From: an uncultured Pelagibacteraceae bacterium | GTDB lineage: Bacteria > Pseudomonadota > Alphaproteobacteria > Pelagibacterales > Pelagibacteraceae | DNA length: 56,843 nt | Assembly: GCA_902582385.1 (NCBI GenBank) | Contig: CACHRX010000004.1 | Span: 1 to 56,843, forward strand | Reading direction: 5' to 3' | Position numbers and translations under genes: made by a program | Shown: one piece after another, positions 28,165 through 36,525 of the stretch | How the letters are laid out: each line of letters begins with the position of its first letter | Numbering within the stretch: the first letter of the stretch is position 1 | The notes under the pieces: model-generated | What the model was told of the DNA's origin: nothing | Database searches by the model: none | The model's input: only the letters and a program-made list of their open reading frames with translations

Positions 28165-28554
28165 ATGAATAAAATTATAATAGAAGTTTCAATAGGTGAA
28201 CTTTTAGATAAAATTTCAATTTTAGAAATTAAAAAAGCAAAAATTAGGGATACAGAAAAACTTAAATATATCAAAAATGAACATTCAATTTTGAAAAAAC
28301 AACTAGAAAATAACGTAAAGTATGATGATAAGATAAATAAACTTTTTGAATCACTTAAAGATATAAATTCTAAGCTATGGATTATTGAGGACGATAAAAG
28401 ACAGTGTGAAAAAGATAAAAATTTTGGTGAAAAATTTATAAAACTTTCTAGGGATGTTCATTTTTTAAATGACGACAGAGCAAAAATTAAATTGGAAATC
28501 AATAATCTTACTGGATCTATAATTAAAGAGATTAAAGAATATACTAGTTATTAA
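28165..28554 (+). CDS. DUF6165-like coiled-coil protein
   Basis: 129 residues, Lys/Asp/Glu-rich. The N-terminus IIIEVSIGELLDKISILEIKKAKI resembles the DUF6165 pattern (VxVSxGELIDKITILEIK), as I recall it. The rest is mostly helical with a predicted coiled coil (residues 30-75 and 100-125) and one short conserved-looking LWIIEDDKRQCE. Function unknown; the family tends to lie beside glycosyltransferases, as here. It is followed by the peptidase-like gene after eight bases. Confidence 0.6.
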   Translation: MNKIIIEVSIGELLDKISILEIKKAKIRDTEKLKYIKNEHSILKKQLENNVKYDDKINKLFESLKDINSKLWIIEDDKRQCEKDKNFGEKFIKLSRDVHFLNDDRAKIKLEINNLTGSIIKEIKEYTSY

Positions 28555-28562
28555 ACTAATTA

Positions 28563-29714
28563 ATGGCTCTCCATTTTTCAAACGAAGAATTTTTACTCAG
28601 AAAATCTAAGGTTATCAAGTCTATGAAGGAAAAAAATTTAGATGCATTATTAATGTTTAGACAAGAGTCGATGTATTGGCTCACTGGATATGATACTTTT
28701 GGCTTTGTTTTTTTTCAAACATTAATTTTAGATAAAAATGGAGAAATCATTCTTTTAACTAGAGCTCCAGATTTAAGACAAGCACAAAATACATCAAATA
28801 TAAAACATATTAAAATATGGATAGATAGAGATAAATCCAATCCAACAGATGATCTTAAGATAATTTTAAATAACCTTTCTCTAAAAGGAAAAAAAATAGG
28901 TATTGAATATGAAGCTTACGGTTTGACTGGTCGTAATGCTTTAAGACTAAATGAATCTTTAGAAAACTACTGTGATTTTGAAGATCAATCTGAATTAATT
29001 ACAAAACTTAGAGTCATTAAATCTCAGGAGGAGATTATTTATGTGAAAAAAGCAGCAGAGCTTGCAGATAATGCTTTAGACCAAGCTTGGATACATACTA
29101 AAGCTGGTGTGAGTGAAGCAAAAATTTTAGCAGAAATGCAAAAAGTAGTTTTAGAAGGTGGTGGTGACTACCCAGCTAATGAGTATATTATTGGCTCAGG
29201 ACATAATGCTCTTTTATGTAGATACCAAGCAGAAAAAAGAAATTTATCAAATCAGGATCAATTAAGTATTGAATGGGCTGGTACTTATAAACATTATCAC
29301 TCTGCAATGTTTAGAACTATCCTTATCGGAAAAACTAATCCAAAACACATCAAAATGCATGAAGCTTGCGTTGAAGCTTTAAAAAATTGCGAAAAAAAAT
29401 TGAAACCTGGAAATAAAGTTGGAGAAGTTTTTGATATTCATGCAAAAACACTAGATGATCTCGGGTATAACAAATCAAGAATGAATGCTTGTGGCTATTC
29501 ACTAGGATCGACTTTTGCACCTAATTGGATGGATTGGCCAATGTTATATACTGAAAATCCCTATAAAATAAAGCCTGGTAATATTTTTTTTATGCACATG
29601 ATACTTATGGATTCGGATAATCAATTAGCAATGAATCTTGGCGAAACTTATTTAGTAACTGAAAAAGGAAATGAAAGATTAGGAAATCAAAAGTTAGATC
29701 TTGTTATAAAATAA
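28563..29714 (+). CDS. M24 creatinase/ectoine-hydrolase-like protein, metal ligands replaced
   Basis: 383 residues: N-terminal creatinase domain (residues 5-135; MYWLTGYDTFGF) and pita-bread catalytic domain. In metallopeptidases the ligands sit in a D-x-G...Y-x-S-D-x-x-R-T block; here the block reads IEWAGTYKHYHSAMFRT, with the first Asp a Glu and the second an Ala. This matches non-metal members such as creatinase and ectoine hydrolase (DoeA/EutD group). ACGYSLGSTFAPNW and KPGNIFFMHMILM complete the fold. Likely hydrolyses a C-N bond in a compatible solute; which one is open. Convergent with a PhyH dioxygenase and ABC importer. Confidence 0.75.
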   Translation: MALHFSNEEFLLRKSKVIKSMKEKNLDALLMFRQESMYWLTGYDTFGFVFFQTLILDKNGEIILLTRAPDLRQAQNTSNIKHIKIWIDRDKSNPTDDLKIILNNLSLKGKKIGIEYEAYGLTGRNALRLNESLENYCDFEDQSELITKLRVIKSQEEIIYVKKAAELADNALDQAWIHTKAGVSEAKILAEMQKVVLEGGGDYPANEYIIGSGHNALLCRYQAEKRNLSNQDQLSIEWAGTYKHYHSAMFRTILIGKTNPKHIKMHEACVEALKNCEKKLKPGNKVGEVFDIHAKTLDDLGYNKSRMNACGYSLGSTFAPNWMDWPMLYTENPYKIKPGNIFFMHMILMDSDNQLAMNLGETYLVTEKGNERLGNQKLDLVIK

Positions 29715-29719
29715 TTTAA

Positions 29720-30547
29720 TTAAAACTTTCCTAATTTTTTTGATCCGCTGTAGAATATTTTAGATAATTCATCGTTAGCTTTCTTTTGTAAGAAAATTTC
29801 ATTTTTTCCCATTAATTTTAAAGGTCTTTCTATATATTGATGAAATCTATATTCATCCTCTCCCCTTGCTTTTTGTACGTACATTTTTCCTAAAACTTGG
29901 TTAACATTAGTTCCTATATAACTTTGGATCACAAAACCTATTCTCCTATCATTACTAAGATTTAATCCTGAACCATGAACAATTGTTGGATGATGCAATG
30001 ATACCTCACCTGCTTTAAGAATTATTGGATCTGTGTTGTCTAAAGAAACATTTTCAATTGTTTGACCTCGAGTTAAAAGATTGTTGTCATCAAATTTTTG
30101 TTTATGATATTTAAGATTATCCTTATGAGAGCCTGGCACCATTCTCATACACCCATTATCTTCATTTGCATCTGTGACTGCTACCCAAACTGTGACCCAA
30201 TTATAGGGTTCTAAACCTATGTATTTTGCATCTTGATGAAAACTAACAAATCCTTTTTCATTTGGATCTTTTATAAAAAGTGTCGTACCACAAATAAGAA
30301 TATTTTTTCCAATAACGCTTTCGACTGCATCTAAAATATTTTTATTAAAACAAATTTTATTTAGAACAGGTGAAACTAGATGAACATAATTCCGATTAAT
30401 TCCTTCTAAAGAACCTGGCCAATTTTTTTCAATTTTCTCTATTTCGTCTCTTATTTCTTTTGCTTCGTTTGAACTAAAAGCACTTACAGGTGAGACATAT
30501 CCTTTACTTCTATAATGTTCTAATTGTTTAGTTGTAAGACCTGTCAT
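29720..30547 (-). CDS. Phytanoyl-CoA dioxygenase (PhyH) family oxygenase
   Basis: 275 residues, Fe(II)/2-oxoglutarate enzyme. The iron ligands are in SFHQDAKY (His-x-Asp near residues 108-110) and the distal His in HHPTIVHGSG near residue 185; RRIGFVIQSYIG supplies the 2-oxoglutarate Arg. NEDNGCMRMVPGSHKDN is the PhyH signature. Substrate unknown; the ATG overlaps the stop of the upstream ABC permease by four bases (ATGA), so it is coupled to the importer and may hydroxylate what that imports. Ectoine hydroxylase belongs to this superfamily but the sequence does not specifically show EctD. Confidence 0.85.
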   Translation of the reverse strand: MTGLTTKQLEHYRSKGYVSPVSAFSSNEAKEIRDEIEKIEKNWPGSLEGINRNYVHLVSPVLNKICFNKNILDAVESVIGKNILICGTTLFIKDPNEKGFVSFHQDAKYIGLEPYNWVTVWVAVTDANEDNGCMRMVPGSHKDNLKYHKQKFDDNNLLTRGQTIENVSLDNTDPIILKAGEVSLHHPTIVHGSGLNLSNDRRIGFVIQSYIGTNVNQVLGKMYVQKARGEDEYRFHQYIERPLKLMGKNEIFLQKKANDELSKIFYSGSKKLGKF

Positions 30548-31221
30548 TGAGAAAAACCATATCTTTTTTCTAAGAATTTAATCACATTATGAATAATAAA
30601 AGTCATAAAAAGATATATTCCTCCTGCTACTATAAATACTTCAATGGGTTTAAAAGTTGTGGAAATTATATATTTCGCAACACCAGTTAGATCCATTAAC
30701 GTAACTGTACTTGCCAAAGATGTCCCTTTCATCATTAAAATGATTTCATTTCCATATGCTGGTAGGGATTGTCTAATGGCTATCGGTATTTGAATTTTAT
30801 AAAAAATAATTTTACTTGGGATTCCTAAGCTTTTGCCGGCCTCTATCATGCCTGGTTTTATTGTTTGGAATGCAGATCTTAAAATCTCTGAAGTATAAGC
30901 CCCAGTATTTAAAGCAAAGGCAATAATAGCACACCAATAAGGTTCTTTTAAAATAATCCATAAAAAGGTAGATCTTAAATATTCAATTTGGCCTAATCCA
31001 AAATAAATAATAAAAATTTGAACCAACAAAGGTGTTCCTCTAAAAACATATGAATATCCATAAGCAAATCTGTTTATAAAAATATTTTTATTTAATCTTA
31101 AAATTGCAAATATTAAACCAATGAGTAAACCAATTATTAATGATACTGATAATAATTTTAAAGTAATAATGGAGGCGTTTAATAATTTTGGAAAACTATT
31201 TATCATTAACTCAAGATCCAT
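30544..31221 (-). CDS. Polar amino acid ABC transporter permease (HisM-like)
   Basis: 225 residues, five membrane helices. YVFRGTPLLVQIFIIYFGLG near residue 58 and the cytoplasmic coupling loop GMIEAGKSLGIPSKIIFYKIQIPIA-type EAA motif near residue 123 mark the His/Glu/Arg permease family. It overlaps the sibling permease by one base and the PhyH gene by four. Works with the second permease and the periplasmic receptor; the ATPase is not nearby. Confidence 0.9.
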   Translation of the reverse strand: MDLELMINSFPKLLNASIITLKLLSVSLIIGLLIGLIFAILRLNKNIFINRFAYGYSYVFRGTPLLVQIFIIYFGLGQIEYLRSTFLWIILKEPYWCAIIAFALNTGAYTSEILRSAFQTIKPGMIEAGKSLGIPSKIIFYKIQIPIAIRQSLPAYGNEIILMMKGTSLASTVTLMDLTGVAKYIISTTFKPIEVFIVAGGIYLFMTFIIHNVIKFLEKRYGFSQ

Positions 31222-31913
31222 TAATAACCCCTGCTATATTTGATCTCTAATCTATTAATTAATTTCAAACTTAAAAATGTAAGCAATAAATATAGAACTG
31301 CAGCGAAAGAATAAAAGAACAACGGATCCCTAGTAGAGCCTGCAGCAACATAAGACTGTCTCATAATTTCAACCAATCCAGTAACTGATATTAAAGAAGT
31401 GTCTTTTAAAGTAATTTGCCAAACATTACTTAAATTTGGTATTGCTAGTCTTAAAGTTTGAGGAAGAATGATTTTAAAAAATTGAAAAAATTTATTTAAT
31501 CCTAAAACTTTTGAAGCTTCAAATTGACCTTTATCAATTGACTGAATTGCGCCTCTAAATACCTCAGTTGAGTAAGCACCTGAAATAATTCCAATTGCAA
31601 ATGCTCCTGTTATAAAAGCATTTATCTCTATATATTCATTATAACCAAAAATTGAAGCAACATACATTACAGCTCCTGTTCCTCCAAAAAAGAAAAGGTA
31701 TATAACTAATAATTCTGGCACCCCTCTAATTATTGTAGTGTAAGTATTTGCAATAAAATTAAAAAATTTATTTTTTGACAATTTTAGAGGTGTAAATATT
31801 AAAGCGAAAAAAAAACCTATCAACATAGCTGTTATCGAAACAGCAATTGTCATCAGTGTAGCAATAAATAATTCATCACCCCAACCTGTTTTTCCAAATG
31901 CTAGAAGTTCCAT
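31221..31913 (-). CDS. Polar amino acid ABC transporter permease (HisQ-like)
   Basis: 230 residues, about five membrane helices. TTIIRGVPELLVIYLFFFGG near residue 59 and the EAA-type loop GQFEASKVLGLNKFFQFFKIILPQ near residue 133 identify the family. One-base overlap with the HisM-like gene. The start ATG at 31913 lies eight bases after a hairpin that separates it from the receptor gene, with no Shine-Dalgarno sequence between. Confidence 0.9.
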   Translation of the reverse strand: MELLAFGKTGWGDELFIATLMTIAVSITAMLIGFFFALIFTPLKLSKNKFFNFIANTYTTIIRGVPELLVIYLFFFGGTGAVMYVASIFGYNEYIEINAFITGAFAIGIISGAYSTEVFRGAIQSIDKGQFEASKVLGLNKFFQFFKIILPQTLRLAIPNLSNVWQITLKDTSLISVTGLVEIMRQSYVAAGSTRDPLFFYSFAAVLYLLLTFLSLKLINRLEIKYSRGY

Positions 31914-31917
31914 AATG

Positions 31918-31943
31918 AAAAGGCGATTAATTAAATAATCGCC
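31918..31943 (-). terminator. Hairpin between receptor gene and permease genes
   Basis: Minus-strand GGCGATTA (31943-31936) pairs perfectly with TAATCGCC (31929-31922), six-base loop, then TTTT. It lies in the 45-base gap after the amino acid receptor gene. Same placement as the dctP/dctQ hairpin: an attenuator that would favour the receptor over the permeases. Confidence 0.7.
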
Positions 31944-31958
31944 ATTTCAAATAATTTA

Positions 31959-32789
31959 TTACATAGAAGCGTCGAAACCAAACCATTTAGTGGCAATTCT
32001 ACTAATGTCTCCATTTTTTCTTGCTTGATTAATAGCTTTATTAAATGATTTTAAAAGCTCAGTATCATCTTTTCTAATACCAACTCCAACACCATTACCA
32101 AATGCTCCTCCTGAAAAAGTTGGACCAACAAGTACAACTGGTTTTCCTGATTTTTCAGAATAATCAGTAAAAGCAACAGCAGCTGCTAGCGCAACATCAC
32201 ATCTTCCCGAAGCTAAATCTAAGTTAACTTCATCTTGAGTTTTATAGGTTCTTAAATTTATTTTACCTACATCACCTGACTCTAAAAAGTTTTGGTGAAT
32301 AGTTGCAGTTTGAGTACAAACAGTTTTTCCTGCAAGAGCACTCGTTAAAGTTTTAAGAGCTTTGTTGACAGTTGAACCACCTAAAGTAAGATTTACACCT
32401 TCAGGTGTATCTATTCCTTCTAGGTCTGAACCTTTCATTACTGCTAATGATGCTACTTCATCGGCATAACCTTGAGAAAAACTAATTGCTTTTTGTCTTT
32501 CTGCAGTAATTGACATTCCTGCCATAATCGCATCAAACTTTCTCATAATTAATGCAGGAATCATACCATCCCAATCTTGTTCTACTATTGTGCATTGTTT
32601 TCCCATGTATCTACATAGTGACCAAGCCAACTCTACTTCAAATCCAATTAATTTACCTGAAGCATCTTTTGAATTCCATGGAGGATAAGCACCTTCGGTT
32701 CCAATTTTTATTTTATCAGAAGCACTCACATTTCCAATGATTAACAATGAAGCAAGAACTGAAAAAATAGTTTTTTTAAATATATTCAT
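31959..32789 (-). CDS. Periplasmic amino-acid-type ABC transporter receptor
   Basis: 276 residues, family 3 solute-binding protein. Signal peptide about residues 1-23 (VLASLLIIGNVSASD). Mature protein starts KIKIGTEGAYPPWN, with GFEVELAWSLCRYMG, EQDWDGMIPALIMRKFDAIMAGMSIT near residue 67 and the QTATIHQNFLE hinge near residue 165. The Asp/Arg ligands of the HisJ/LAO type are partly seen (RSGRCDVALAAAVAF). GxxxPPW and the WDGMIP motif favour basic or opine-like amino acids. A good ribosome site (GGAGAA) is upstream. Confidence 0.92.
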   Translation of the reverse strand: MNIFKKTIFSVLASLLIIGNVSASDKIKIGTEGAYPPWNSKDASGKLIGFEVELAWSLCRYMGKQCTIVEQDWDGMIPALIMRKFDAIMAGMSITAERQKAISFSQGYADEVASLAVMKGSDLEGIDTPEGVNLTLGGSTVNKALKTLTSALAGKTVCTQTATIHQNFLESGDVGKINLRTYKTQDEVNLDLASGRCDVALAAAVAFTDYSEKSGKPVVLVGPTFSGGAFGNGVGVGIRKDDTELLKSFNKAINQARKNGDISRIATKWFGFDASM

Positions 32790-32852
32790 TATTTTCTCCT
32801 TTAATAAATTTGAGTTAAGTATTTCACAAATTAAAGAAATTAAAAAGAAAAA

Positions 32853-33893
32853 TTAATGATTTATTGAAGACGAAAAATTCCAAGAACAATCAAAACTTGG
32901 TATGTAAACTCTAGCTAAATTTGTATTTCCAAAATGATGGTTAAATACATTAAGCCAATTTTCAACTTGAAGAGGTTTTTTATCCTGGCTCCCTACTTGA
33001 GCTGTTATAACTCCTTTTGGTTTTAAAATTCTGACTAAGGATTCCATATTTTTAGCAGCTAAATCTATACAAAATTGATCATCGTTCAAATCCACAAATA
33101 TATGATCGTAGGCATCATCACTAACTGACTTTATACTTTCAAATGCATCTCCCCATACACATTTAACTGAATTTTTTTCAGTAGCTTTTTTTCCTATTTC
33201 TCCTAAATGCCTACTACAAACATCAACAACTTCAGGATCAAGTTCGTACCAGTCAACAAAATTAAATTTTTTAGAGATACATTCTCTTGCAACACCACCA
33301 TCACCGCCACCTATTATCGCTGCTCTTTCATTTTTTTTATTTAATTTTAAACCAGCTCCAACAAAAGTTGAGCTATACAAATGTTCATCTGAAGCAGCCA
33401 CCTGTATTTCTCCATCTATAAATAATGATTTACCAAATTCTTCTAGTTCTAAAATTTCTATGTGTTGACCAACTTTAGATTTAAAATCTTCTAAAACCTC
33501 ATTAACAATATATGATTTTTGTAATCCAGGTGAGCTATAGATGTCATGATAAAGAGATTGGGTATCTCTATTAAATTCTTTTTTTACAATTCTTTTGTGT
33601 TTAAATTCTTTTTTAACAATATCAATTGCCACTGATGGGCTAACTTTTCCACAGGTAAAAAAATCAAAACTAATTATTCCCTTTTCTGGAAATGTATGAA
33701 AGCTAATGTGGCTTTCTGCTAATAAAGCTAAAATAGTAAAGCCCTGAGGTTCAAATTTATATTTAGAAATATTCAGGATAGTCACGTCTGCCGCTTTAGC
33801 GATTTTATTTATGATTTTTTCAAAAACTGAGGGATCGTACTCTTTTGTAGTACCTATAATATCTAAAGTAATATGCTCCCCAACTTTAATCAT
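32853..33893 (-). CDS. SpeD-SpeE fusion: AdoMet decarboxylase + aminopropyltransferase
   Basis: 346 residues joining two polyamine enzymes. Residues 1-115 are prokaryotic S-adenosylmethionine decarboxylase: AESHISFHTFPEKG near residue 59 holds the Ser that becomes the pyruvoyl group, and FFTCG the Cys81 proton donor. Residues 115-346 are a spermidine-synthase-type aminopropyltransferase: LEEFGKSLFIDGEIQ, IIGGGDGGVARE near residue 193, YELDPEVVDVC and FVDLNDDQF (DxxD). The usual YHE after the DE of DExxYHE is YSS (DEHLYSSTF), so the amine acceptor might differ from putrescine. It ends the mtnP-mtnA-aldolase operon, whose enzymes consume the MTA it makes. Confidence 0.9.
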   Translation of the reverse strand: MIKVGEHITLDIIGTTKEYDPSVFEKIINKIAKAADVTILNISKYKFEPQGFTILALLAESHISFHTFPEKGIISFDFFTCGKVSPSVAIDIVKKEFKHKRIVKKEFNRDTQSLYHDIYSSPGLQKSYIVNEVLEDFKSKVGQHIEILELEEFGKSLFIDGEIQVAASDEHLYSSTFVGAGLKLNKKNERAAIIGGGDGGVARECISKKFNFVDWYELDPEVVDVCSRHLGEIGKKATEKNSVKCVWGDAFESIKSVSDDAYDHIFVDLNDDQFCIDLAAKNMESLVRILKPKGVITAQVGSQDKKPLQVENWLNVFNHHFGNTNLARVYIPSFDCSWNFSSSINH

Positions 33894-33894
33894 C

Positions 33895-34551
33895 TTACCC
33901 TTTTTTATAATTCTTAGCCTTATCTAAAACTTTTTTCATTTCTTCAAATGAAAGTATCTTAGGTTGTCCTAATTTTAAAGCAATAGTGTATTGATGACAA
34001 ATATTTTCTATCTCTTGTGCAAGTTCAAATGCATCCTCTAAATTCTTTCCAAAAGCAACCTGGCCGTGATTAGACATTAAACAAGCAGATCTATTTTCTA
34101 AAGCTTTAGTTACATTTTTAGATAATTCCTTTGTTCCAAAAGTTGCATATTCAGCACATTTAATGTCATCTCCTCCCGCTAGAGCAATCATGTAATGAAA
34201 AGGTGGAATTGATTTTCCATGTGAAGATACAGCTGTTGCGTGAGGAGAATGAGCATGAACAATAGCATGTGCTTCTTTTTTATTTGCATAAATATCTCGA
34301 TGAAATCTCCATTCGGATGATGGTTGGTTGGTTTTATCAATTTTTTCTTCTTCCTCATTTAAACCCATAAAAACAATATCTTCAGGCTTTAGTGTTTCAT
34401 ATTTTTTTCCTGATGGAGTAATTAAGTATCCCTCAATATCATCTTCTCTTCCTCTCAATGATATATTGCCTGATCTAAGAGGTGAAAGATTTGTAGAATT
34501 TAATTTTATCGAATATTCAATAATTTGATTTCTTTGATCTAAATTCTTCAT
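33895..34551 (-). CDS. Class II aldolase, likely methylthioribulose-1-phosphate aldolase
   Basis: 218 residues, L-fuculose-phosphate aldolase family. Zn ligands H99 and H101 (VHAHSPHAT) and H162 (SNHGQ), with acidic E80 (SSEW) as the likely catalytic Glu. GGDDIKCAEYATFGTKELS matches FucA closely and differs from MtnB dehydratases. In the operon after mtnP and mtnA the natural substrate is 5-methylthioribulose-1-phosphate, split to DHAP and (methylthio)acetaldehyde, as in the reported DHAP shunt. Overlaps mtnA by four bases. Alternatives: MtnB or a sugar aldolase. Confidence 0.75.
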   Translation of the reverse strand: MKNLDQRNQIIEYSIKLNSTNLSPLRSGNISLRGREDDIEGYLITPSGKKYETLKPEDIVFMGLNEEEEKIDKTNQPSSEWRFHRDIYANKKEAHAIVHAHSPHATAVSSHGKSIPPFHYMIALAGGDDIKCAEYATFGTKELSKNVTKALENRSACLMSNHGQVAFGKNLEDAFELAQEIENICHQYTIALKLGQPKILSFEEMKKVLDKAKNYKKG

Positions 34552-35618
34552 TTGAATAATTCTTTAAGTCCTTTTTCTGATGCTTCACATACACCTTTTT
34601 CAGTAATTAATCCTGTAACATATTTTGCTGGGGTTACATCAAAAGCTAAATTCATAGCTTTACTTTTTTTTGGATAAATTTGTATTTTCTTTATGTCTCC
34701 TTTTTCATCTAAACCTTCCAAATGAGATAATTCCTCTGAATTTCTCTTTTCAATCGGAATATCTTTGTGATCTTTTATATTCCAGTCAATTGTTGAACTT
34801 GGTAGTGCAACATAAAAAGGAACTTTATTATCATGAGCCGCAAGTGCTTTAAGATAAGTTCCAACTTTATTACAAACATCTCCATTGGCTAGAGTTCTAT
34901 CTGTTCCAACAATACACATATCAACCTCACCTCTTTGCATTAATATGCCGCCTGTATTATCTGCAATGATTGTATTCTTTATTCCCTCTTCATTTAATTC
35001 ATAAGAGGTAAGATTTGCTCCTTGATTTCTTGGTCTAGTTTCATCTGCCCACACATGAACTGGAATTCCTTTTTTGTGTGCATGATAAATTGGAGAAGTT
35101 GCGGTCCCCCAATTTATTGTTGCAAGCCAACCTGCATTGCAGTGAGTTAATATATTAATTGTATCTTTTTTTTTATTATAGATTTCTTCAATTATCTTTA
35201 GACCATTTAATCCAATACTTTTACAAAATTGAATATCTTCTTCACATATATCTTTTGCTTCATTCAAAGCTATCTCTAAAATTTTATTACTATTAACGCC
35301 TGATAATTTATTCATCATTCTATCAACAGCCCAATTTAAATTTATTGCTGTTGGTCTTGAATTAATTAAATCTTCTGCAGATTTCTTTAAAAATGATTGG
35401 TCATTATTTTCAATTATAGCTAAAACCATTCCATATGCTGCTGTAGCTCCTATTAGAGGCGCACCTCTTACTTCCATTACTTTGATTGCATTTATTGCAT
35501 CATTAATATTTTTAAGATCTTTAATAATAAATTGATGTGGAAGTTTTGTTTGATCAATAATCTTTACAATATTATTTTCAAACCAAATAGTACGATATTC
35601 TTTTCCTTCTATTCTCAT
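34548..35618 (-). CDS. mtnA: S-methyl-5-thioribose-1-phosphate isomerase
   Basis: Converts methylthioribose-1-phosphate to methylthioribulose-1-phosphate. 356 residues. Catalytic Cys is in LTHCNAGWLAT near residue 158, catalytic Asp in GTDRTLANGDVCNKVGTYL near residue 240, and VRGAPLIGATAAYG and PRNQGANLTSYEL fix the family (not eIF2B-alpha). Its start overlaps the mtnP stop by four bases and its stop overlaps the aldolase start (ATGA), so the pathway order is the gene order. Confidence 0.95.
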   Translation of the reverse strand: MRIEGKEYRTIWFENNIVKIIDQTKLPHQFIIKDLKNINDAINAIKVMEVRGAPLIGATAAYGMVLAIIENNDQSFLKKSAEDLINSRPTAINLNWAVDRMMNKLSGVNSNKILEIALNEAKDICEEDIQFCKSIGLNGLKIIEEIYNKKKDTINILTHCNAGWLATINWGTATSPIYHAHKKGIPVHVWADETRPRNQGANLTSYELNEEGIKNTIIADNTGGILMQRGEVDMCIVGTDRTLANGDVCNKVGTYLKALAAHDNKVPFYVALPSSTIDWNIKDHKDIPIEKRNSEELSHLEGLDEKGDIKKIQIYPKKSKAMNLAFDVTPAKYVTGLITEKGVCEASEKGLKELFK

Positions 35619-36487
35619 TGATTTAAAACTCTACCAGCAACAGTTTTAAGTTTTTCTATTGTCTTTTTTGTTCTTTTCTCAGGTGCTGTGATAATTGCTA
35701 CATCTAAACAACTATTAGTTGGATCTTTAGGATCGATATGTTCTTCAAAATTATTAATTAAATTTTTAATCATATTTTTTGCCTTAGCGGCATTACCTAA
35801 GAGAACCTTTATAACTTGCTGAACATCAACATTTTCATGATCAGGATGCCAACAATCATAATCAGTAACCATTGAAACAGATGCATATCTTATTTCTGCC
35901 TCTCTTGCTAACTTAGCCTCTGGCATATTTGTCATCCCAATTACATCAGCTTTCCATGATCTATATAAATTTGACTCAGCTAATGTTGAAAATTGAGGTC
36001 CTTCCATAACAACATATGTTCCATTTCTTTGATACTCAATTTTTTCTTTTTTCATAGCCTCTTCACAAGCATTCATTAAACCATTTGATGTAGGATGAGC
36101 CATAGATACATGAGCTACTATTTCATCGTCAAAAAATGTTTTTTCTCTTGCAAATGTTCTATCAATAAACTGATTTACAATAACAAATTTTCCAGGTGGT
36201 AAATCTTCTTTCAAAGATCCTACCGCAGAAATTGATACTATGTCGGTTACCCCTAACTGCTTTAGTGCATCAATATTGGCTCTAAAATTTATCTTAGTAG
36301 GTGAAATAAAATGACCTCTTCCATGTCTTGGTAAAAAGTAAATTTCTTTATTATTATAGTTAGTTTTTAAAATTTTATCAGATGTTTTTCCCCAAGGAGT
36401 ATCTAATTCCAGAAGTTCTCTTTTTTTAAATTCTTCTACATCATATAGACCACTTCCTCCTATTATTGCTAATTTATTTATTGCCAT
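35615..36487 (-). CDS. mtnP: S-methyl-5'-thioadenosine phosphorylase
   Basis: Phosphorolyses MTA to adenine and methylthioribose-1-phosphate. 290 residues. IIGGSGLYDVEEF near residue 8, LPRHGRGHFISP, VVMEGPQFSTLAESN near residue 159 and IGMTNMPEAKLAREAEI are purine phosphorylase motifs, and TDYDCWH favours MTA over inosine. Adenine would be taken by the divergent apt gene. First gene of the four-gene operon. Confidence 0.94.
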   Translation of the reverse strand: MAINKLAIIGGSGLYDVEEFKKRELLELDTPWGKTSDKILKTNYNNKEIYFLPRHGRGHFISPTKINFRANIDALKQLGVTDIVSISAVGSLKEDLPPGKFVIVNQFIDRTFAREKTFFDDEIVAHVSMAHPTSNGLMNACEEAMKKEKIEYQRNGTYVVMEGPQFSTLAESNLYRSWKADVIGMTNMPEAKLAREAEIRYASVSMVTDYDCWHPDHENVDVQQVIKVLLGNAAKAKNMIKNLINNFEEHIDPKDPTNSCLDVAIITAPEKRTKKTIEKLKTVAGRVLNQ

Positions 36488-36508
36488 GTTTAAAAATTAA
36501 TTTATTTA

Positions 36509-36523
36509 TAGTTTAATAAACTA
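36509..36523. promoter_or_regulatory. 15-base palindrome in the mtnP/apt divergent gap
   Basis: TAGTTTA-A-TAAACTA is a perfect 7+1+7 inverted repeat. The whole gap is 38 bases, so one protein on it could control both directions. AT-rich sequence makes chance palindromes common, so this is a candidate operator only. Confidence 0.4.
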
Positions 36524-36525
36524 TT

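Noticed and set aside
32790-32852. SAM-sensing riboswitch near the speD-speE fusion
   Set aside because: The fusion is the last gene of an operon with only one base before it, and the sequence downstream shows no conserved riboswitch fold.
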